From the NCBI GenBank assembly GCA_002794775.1, contig NBAY01000039.1, positions 310,001-374,000 on the forward strand: DNA of 64,000 bases, given 5' to 3'. Source of the stretch: Porodaedalea pini (lineage: Eukaryota; Basidiomycota; Agaricomycetes; Hymenochaetales; Hymenochaetaceae). Each line of letters starts with the position of its first letter. The first letter of the stretch is position 1. The notes beneath the pieces are model-generated. The model saw nothing but the letters and a program-made list of their open reading frames with translations, was not told the origin of the DNA and did no database searches. Below are positions 57,620 to 64,000 of the stretch, in pieces. Both the position numbers and the translations under genes were made by a program.

Positions 57620-59255
57620 TCTCTTTTAATTGGCGTCGCTTGCTGGACCTCTGTATATACTGCAATCTATATCTTTTCTCTCTTCTTTACCTTTTCTTTA
57701 TTCTTTTCACATAGTCCCGTGCCTTAAGATACCCTACTGTATAATTGAATGTTGTGATTAGACATGCCGAAGTAAGATATGCAAAAAGAAATCAAGAAAG
57801 GAGTTCAATTCTATATAGTATTTGGAAGAAACAGCAAGAATGCGAGGAGTCGGAGTTCGCGGAGTCCGGAATTCTAATTACACTTGACAGCACTCCTTTC
57901 ATCAAGTTCGCGATCTGCGACTTTGTCCAGATAGTAAATACAATCGCCCCGATGCTGCTCAGCTTTGTTCCAGCAATTTTCTTATCGAGCATGACATGTC
58001 TTGTATGACGAGACGCGAGAATCGGATGTTCCAAAAACGCGCTGTAAGGTGTCTTGAGGCTCCTCGTCCTCCTTCTATACAGTACTATGTAGTACAAGAT
58101 GTTTCCGTTGCTTTAGCAGAGCCCTGATTCGCTGCGTCGTCAGACTTTCCCTCGCGGGTAGATGCAAAACAGCCTTCAAATATGTTCACTCATTTCTCGA
58201 CTATTCCCTGCCCCTGATAATTGGCTGTCGACAAGTTACTGAACATATGTTCTCAGACCTCAATCCAATTTATGCACAATGACTTTTTGACTAGCGCACA
58301 AGTCGCCTTTGGTTCGTGCCTGAGCTATAAAAGCCGCTCGTGTCAAGGACGATCAGGTCAGCTTCTTGAAGCCCAATTGGCATCTGTATCAACGCCACTT
58401 GTCTTTCTTCTAGCTCTACTTCTGCTTCGCCAGGTGAAGCTGCCCAACACTTGTATATCCGATCTTCCTGTTCGCGGCATCGCTAAGTATGCAAGAGCTC
58501 TCGCATATGCTTTACCGTAGTCGGACATTTATGCTCACAGGCTCGCTGTCTTCGCTCGTATGGAGTGGGGCGCCGGTGAGAGAAATGGTCCGAGATTTCC
58601 ACGTACGTCGAGCTAGAATCGTGATCGAATTGACTCTGTAGACGAGAGAACGATTCAACAAGATTCAAGGATCTTCGGCTGTCTCCTGCGAGTACTTCTG
58701 TACACGCTGTCTCGGACTTGTTCCTTCCTCAAGTACATCTTTTGGCCCTGCTCTAGCTTACGTCTACACTGAGTGACCTTGTGTTTTCTCAGTTCGGTCG
58801 CTTTAATAGACAGAGTCTACGTCACACAGAGAACCTGTCCCGAAATGATCGTCGACATATTTGGTCGAAGAGAAGTTTACTAATGTACTTTAGAATGTTT
58901 GTGCTTTGGCCCATGCAATATGGCTTGCTTACTGGCGAAGCAGTTGAATGCTACATCCTTATGACTTGCGTTGGAAACGTTGAAAAGGGGCTTTACGGTC
59001 ACTTGAAGTAAGTGTTCCCTGTCCCTACTCATCTAGCTGAGCGGAGCTAAATAGAACGATCATGTTTGTTCGAGAAGGTCATAGACATTCTCTTCCAAGT
59101 CGTTGAAGAACGTAAGAACACTTATTCCTGGTGAAAACGACGATCTCCTATCATCGCTCGGTGTCTGGAAGACATTTGTTTTGGAGACATTGTTTGAAAA
59201 TATGCATAATCCCGAGCCCGAGGAGGAACAATTCTACAAGAATTCATGGACGTCC
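57620..59255. other. Intergenic, unassigned short frames
   Basis: No recognised gene. Frames at 58221-58520, 58781-59011 and around 59070-59140 (CLFEKVIDILFQVVEER in one frame) could be exons of an unknown or broken gene, but I could not join them convincingly. A TATA-like CTATAAAAG lies near 58327. Confidence 0.3.
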
Positions 59256-59261
59256 GAAAGG

Positions 59262-59268
59262 TATAAAG
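59262..59268 (+). promoter_or_regulatory. TATA box of the small secreted protein gene
   Basis: TATAAAG in the context AGGTATAAAGGACC, about 94 bp upstream of the ATG at 59356. The same box and the CAGCTCTACAA..CATCTCAACAGCCTCAA leader are conserved in the decayed inverted copy at 15.5 kb. Confidence 0.5.
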
Positions 59269-59355
59269 GACCACCAAGTTCATACTCTGAACTTCAGCAG
59301 CACTCAGCTCTACAATCACTCATCTCAACAGCCTCAAGTCTCTCTACTCTTCGAA

Positions 59356-59677
59356 ATGCAGTCCTTCACCAAGCTCTTCATTGTCGCCGCCGTCGCGTCC
59401 TTCGCGGCTGCCGCCCCTCAGTTGAGCGGTCTGCCGAGTCTGCCTGTCTGTCTCACTGGCTCCCTCACCGGCTCTCTTCCCGCTGGACTGGATGTCACGT
59501 CTTGTGCTGCGGGCGAGACATGCACGCCGGTCACTGACGCTATCTCGATCCCCGTTATCGGAAGCGTCCTTGGACCCATCGCAGATGAGCTCCCGATCGA
59601 GGTTGGGGTAAGATCTTGATTCGTTATTATAGATCGTATAGATCGCTAATACATTCACTTACTAGGTGTGCATGTGA
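59356..59677 (+). CDS. Small secreted protein, four Cys, unknown family
   Basis: Two exons, 59356-59607 and 59666-59677, encode about 87 residues. The signal peptide is MQSFTKLFIVAAVASFAAAA, cut before PQLSGLPS. The mature part has three Cys in the body (PVCLTGSL, VTSCAAGETCTPV) and a fourth added by the tiny last exon (VGVCM). The intron 59608-59665 is canonical (GTAAGA...ACTAG). I do not recognise the family; the size, signal peptide and Cys suggest a small secreted or effector-like protein. A decayed inverted copy lies at 15191-15473. Confidence 0.7.
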
Positions 59678-59679
59678 GC

Positions 59680-60616
59680 GCCTACGAGGCTAAGTAGTCC
59701 TTCAAGTCAAGAAAGTGACTGAACAGATTGTTAAATGTAGGCATCTTCAATCGACATCCTGTCTTCTGCACAGATAAACCAACTCTTTTCTCAGGTTTAC
59801 TATTGGTTCGCTTTTTGAGATAGGCTCGTTTATGGTGATTCAGGCTACAAGTACATGCAATGTCCCGCGTCTACCTGTACTGCTCCTTGTTACTACTGTG
59901 ACATTGATATACAAGTTATCTGGTTGAACAATGATATATGGTGGTCAGATGGAAGTTGTGCTATGTTTTTCCGCCTTCTAGTCTGAGTTCGAAATGTTCC
60001 TCGACCCCGAGCCACAAAGAACGACGATCATCTATTTCGAGCTCCGTCCCAAAAGGTTTAACGCGACTCAATCACGTGCCTCAACGCTTTCGACACGGTC
60101 CTGTGACTCCTGTGACTTTATTCCATCCGTCACTTTTCCGCGGAGTCGAACGCGTTTTCGCCGGTCCTGCTTGAAGTCTCTTGAAATTTTGCTATCGCGG
60201 TGGAAACCAGATGAACGAATGAGCGCTATGGGACGATGTTAGAGGTTCTGTGCGTAGTGCGCTTTTTGTTAGAAGAGCCTTGCTAATCGGTACAGCTAAT
60301 TCAGCCTCGGCTTTTTCATTTTTGGGAATGAAATGATCTTACTTTGCGCATTGGCTTCATTCGCAGTTGATGATAAGGTCATAAGGTCGGACCGGAGTGA
60401 ATCGGCCTTTACCAACCATCTCAAGCGATGGAGCCACTCGCATCGCTACCCCAACATAAATAGGCATGTCCTGTCCTTCTATTACTTCCAGTTATGTCTC
60501 TTTCTGGATGGTATCGGCCCTTGAATGACGACGACAATTCAACGACACATTCACGAAATTCTGGCGCGAGTTTTGCAACAGAGACATGGTTCATCTAGCG
60601 TGTAACGAGTCTTGGC
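59680..60616. other. Intergenic; 5' part duplicated at 14.76-15.18 kb
   Basis: The part up to about 60080 is homologous to sequence downstream of the 15-kb copy (shared ATTTCGAGCTCCGTCC-like block near 60033 and 14770). The rest holds short unassigned frames and the approach to the decayed transporter copy. Confidence 0.4.
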
Positions 60617-62506
60617 ATGGTGGTACAAGCATTTGTGTCGTTCATAAGATCGAATGCCGGCTTTCTACTCGTCGAGGCCTCGCAGACATTCTTCACGTTG
60701 ATAGACCTCGCTGTGAAAAAATCGAACCAACTTGACACTCCTGTACCGATGTTAGGGGCGAGAATGACCTTCTATCCTGATATTTCTAACGTTAATGTCT
60801 GTAGAAGTAACTGCTAACTGTACGAAAGGTGCGTTGCAGTAATATTTAGATCGAAAATGTGAACTGATCTCCAATCCTTGATCTCTGATCTTAACGACAG
60901 GGGATAACATATATATTGTGTATTGTCCGATTCCTTCGGCGCCATGTGCTGGGTTATACCGCCAATTTATTATGCAATAATCTCTGGAGAAAAGTACCAG
61001 ATCCTTTCTTTGAGCCAAATGGTGTCCGCTATCTGCTTGGCGTGCACGGGTTCTGCGGTTATTTCGTTCATGCTAACTAGAAACATCGAAATTGATCAAA
61101 ATCAATAAGGTTCGCTGGCTTGTTCGGCCCATATACACACTCATTGCAGTACCTCTCGCTCTCCGATGCGACTGTGCTATAACTTCCTTGTTCCCTTCGG
61201 CACTGCCATCTCCAGGTCTTTCTTCCTTGGAGAGTCCTTCCATCGCCGAGAGGCCATCGCAGGAGGTACTCACTCCTCTTGCTTATGCCTTCGTTCGTCG
61301 CTGATTTATTGTGTAGTGCTCAATCTAGTCGGCGTAGTCCTGATCACTCATCCAGAGGCGATATTAGACCTATGCATGGTGATGCGGGTCTATCTGGTAA
61401 TAGTACACCAGGACAGTGACTAGGTGCTATTGGGTATGTCTCTGATTTCGAGTGGAAACTGTTCGCCTATAAATGCTACGTAGAGTGACTTTACTGGGCA
61501 TGTTTTGGTGCAACGGGTGCATGTATAGGTCTGAGTAGATATTCTATAAAGTCTGCTCGGCTGACTAACTTCTCTATGCAGACAGGTCTATTCGAGCGAT
61601 CGGTACCTGTGCACATACAACCTTGCACTCCATGTCATATTTCTCCTTGTGGTGCGTCATTGCTTCCACTACCGAGTAAATCAAATATCTCTATATTGAC
61701 AAAGATCCTGATTTTTTTCTGCTCTAGGATGTTGATACTACAACAACAGTTCGTTTTCCCGACACGCTTTGAATGGCTCGCGTTGCTTCTCATGATTAGA
61801 ATACTTGGCTTTCTCGCACAAGTAAGCCCTTATAGAATAGTCTTAATGCAAAAATTGCTTCTGATATTGACGATGGGCCTGCAACTTGAGGCTGTTGGCC
61901 GTGGAGCAATAGCGATCTACGTTCAAGTGAGCACGAATCTCGCGCTTATATAGAATCCTTACGAGCGGGGTTTAGATCATATTCACTTTGATCCTTGAAC
62001 GCAGTTTCTTCCACACTGCCCCCTCCCGCGCTGTCCGTTATCGGCATATTGGTTATCTTAGGCTCAGCAATCTATGTTGCGGTGCGGCTTCTCTCCCCTG
62101 GCTATCTCGGAGACTCCGCATTTAACATCCTTCGCCGTGCATCAGGTAACGAAACAATCTGCGCAAACACTTAAACTAGGCGCCGAAGACACTGACAGTT
62201 ACGTTGCTTTGGATCTTGAACATGGCATCACAGAACCAGAAGCACAGCGCTTGCTTGCGAGGGCATTGCTTCTCGAATTTCACTTTTGGAAGACAGGAAG
62301 AGTAGCTTTACGGGCGGATCGTAGAGCTCTAGGTCAGCTGTGAAAGTGAGTCTGGGTGCAGAATAGTTGGAAAGTAAGAAGCGAGGTGTCGCTCAGGTTC
62401 ACTGGATGGCATTTGGAGGAGGGGCAAGCCACATTTGGTATTCGAGAGTCGAGTTCGGATAAAAGCCTCAATATCGGTGATTATGATAAGGCAAAGGTTG
62501 ATTAAT
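60617..62506 (+). pseudogene. EamA transporter, copy 2 (decayed)
   Basis: Collinear with copy 1 (44.7 kb): FIRSNAGFLLVEASQTFFTL, then DTPVP, SLQYLSLSDATV-like sequence near 61147, FFLGESFHRREAIAG, LNLVGVVLITHPEAI, MLILQQQFVFPTRFEWLALL, LTMGLQLEAVGRGAIAIYV, VTKQSAQTLK and a tail ending AKVD. The first donor after the PVP block is lost and the frame runs to a stop. At 61175 the run corresponding to CTTACCTTCC reads CTATAACTTCC, which shifts or stops the frame. Best read as a pseudogene of a local duplicate. Confidence 0.7.
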
Positions 62507-62948
62507 GCATGAAAGGCTATATATGAGCGCTAGGCTCCAGCGTCTCAATTGGACTGAGTTTTACACGTCTAGTTTATCCCACTGGCTGACTGGTATGGAT
62601 AGCATGAAATAATCTGTGGGGTTTTCTCAGGATGGCCTCACGTTTATGACAATCGTTTCCCGTACTAATTCAAAAGTAGAGCGACTTGAATATGGAGATC
62701 TTTTTATTTTTACATTTTCGGCCTTCCTCCGCTCCCTCCCCGATCAATTCGTCATTCCATGTGTTTACCTTAGTAAGTCTGCAGGCTAACCTGGTTGCCG
62801 GTTGGATATACATATACATTCTGTTATATAAAAGGTATGTACTTCGATGACCGTCTCCTTTAGCTTGAGGCTAACGAATTGATTATCATATTCTATTGTG
62901 AAATCTATCGTAAGACGATAACCTTACAACTAGCTTTCATCTTTGGCT
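62507..62948. other. Intergenic, promoter of copy 3
   Basis: Between transporter copies 2 and 3. It contains T-rich stretches near 62700 and TATATAAAAGG near 62825, about 125 bp upstream of the ATG at 62949, a plausible core promoter. No gene was seen. Confidence 0.4.
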
Positions 62949-64000
62949 ATGTCACCAAACCATTCTACCGACCCTCCTCATGGCATCTCTGATTCTTCAT
63001 ACTCTCCCCTCCGCATTAGCAACGATTCAGAACCCTCTGTCGATTCTCTCCAAAGTCCCATTATTGACAATGAAGGCTCCGCCGAGAGGGAACACAACTC
63101 TGCTTCATCACAACACACATCTCGGTGGCGCAGCTACCTCTCTCCAATAGGGCGACTCGCACATGTGCCATTTGTAGAACGAAACACCGGTCTTCTTCTT
63201 GTAGCATTCTCGCAACTCTTTTTCGCGCTTATGCATACATCAGTCAAGATCCTCAACAGGCTGGACCCACCCATTTCTGCCTTAGAAGTGAGTAGCTTCA
63301 ATACAAGTTACTATATCACAAGGCGAGAGATCTTGCGTACTGACGCCTTTCAAATATCTACTATTTGAATACGGTCTAGCTTGTCGCAGTCAGGATGGTA
63401 TGATTCTTATTTTTGTGTCTCGAGTGGTGGTGGAATTACTGAATAAATGTTTCAGGCTTTGACGTACATCTGTTGCATAGGATACATGTGCGTAAAAGTC
63501 TCGATCTTATGTACTACAATTGGTTCAAGTAGTTTGTTCTTAGGTTTTGGAAGCGCATTCCAGATCTACTTCTAGGACCCAGCGGTACCCGCCTTCTTTT
63601 GGTCTTCCGTGGCTTTGCTGGGTCAGCGCGGATGTCTCCTCCAAGTTTATAGAAGCTGATCATTCTCATTTTATTCTTCCAAATATAAATGAATGAACTA
63701 ATCTCATTTTCTGTGTTTCAGATTTTTCCGCGTGTTCGGCGTGTATTACTCACTACAATACCTCTCGCTTTCCGATGCTACCGTGTTGACGTTCTTGTCG
63801 CCTTTGTCTACCGCATTTGCTGGGCATGTCTTCCTAGGCGAAGCGTTTTCGCGAAAAGAAGCTGCTGCTGGAGGTATGAAAATGTTCTTTTTATACAATA
63901 CTAGACTATCCGAAGCCTGATGCGATGGTCAAATCTGCTAGTACTCAGCCTGATAGGAGTAGTACTCATCGCCCGTCCACAATCGCTCTTCGGAGGACTA
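62949..64000 (+). CDS. EamA/DMT-family transporter, copy 3 (partial)
   Basis: Starts MSPNHSTDPPHGISDS at 62949 and is cut by the window end. The N-terminal Ser/Pro-rich cytosolic part is followed by ERNTGLLLVAFSQLFFALMH (TM1), small exons VAVRM, ALTYICCIGYM, FWKRIPDLLLGPSG, FGVYYSLQYLSLSDATVLTF, then LSPLSTAFAGHVFLGEAF and LIGVVLIARPQ. The exon breaks match copy 1, no stop breaks the joined frame, and donor and acceptor signals are normal, so it looks intact. Its substrate is unknown. It probably arose by duplication with copies 1 and 2. Confidence 0.75.

Noticed and set aside
57128..57727. 199-codon frame with a long Leu/Ser run
   Set aside because: It crosses the synthetase pseudogene, the dispersed repeat and the CT microsatellite; the run is a microsatellite artefact.

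Overview
This window is a fungal nuclear contig, most likely from an agaricomycete (basidiomycete mushroom or polypore). Genes are dense and split by many 50-60 nt GT-AG introns, and the families present (a DUF3433 membrane protein, YPP1-like TPR protein, Mam3/CNNM-type protein, Yat-type carnitine acetyltransferase, EamA transporters) are typical of that class. No bacterial operons, CRISPR arrays or convincing tRNA/rRNA genes were seen.

Left arm, 1-15.6 kb (gene-rich, CpG-normal): the 3' part of a YPP1-like gene; a multi-exon gene joining a protein kinase domain to two C-terminal double-stranded-RNA-binding-like domains; a decayed ADP-ribosylglycohydrolase gene convergent with it; a possible MITE; a DUF3433 membrane protein; a small coiled-coil protein; a secreted proline-rich protein with eight Lys-Arg sites that looks like a Kex2-processed repeat precursor; and a decayed inverted copy of a small secreted protein gene whose better copy lies at 59.4 kb.

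Middle, about 15.6-44.1 kb (AT-rich, CpG-poor, transposon nest): a minus-strand non-LTR retrotransposon (ORF1 near 41-43.3 kb, endonuclease near 39.7-41 kb, RT at 21.8-23.15 kb, RNase H near 18.2-18.95 kb) is split by a Ty3/gypsy chromovirus, element A (23153-39666, target duplication GTTGC). Element A holds a solo LTR (27516-27956, duplication CTTCT), a second, inverted family member, element B (30619-37944, duplication AATAT), and two further ~1-1.5 kb insertions; B itself carries a ~1.08 kb insertion. The elements carry an 11-nt self-complementarity between the predicted 5' end of the RNA and the primer-binding site, as in Tf1-type self-primed elements. The B LTR pair differs mainly by transitions at CG/TG/CA sites, a cytosine-deamination signature. 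Next to the nest is a 785-bp element with 30-bp perfect terminal inverted repeats.

Right arm, 44.6-64 kb (gene-rich again): an EamA-family transporter gene, a carnitine acetyltransferase, a Mam3/CNNM-type DUF21+CBS protein, a prolyl-tRNA synthetase pseudogene, the better copy of the small secreted protein gene, then a decayed and a partial EamA transporter copy. The most interesting candidates are the kinase/dsRBD fusion (a PKR-like domain set in a fungus), the Kex2-repeat peptide precursor, and the nested self-primed retrotransposons. All exon joins were done by eye from splice consensus, phase and protein sense.
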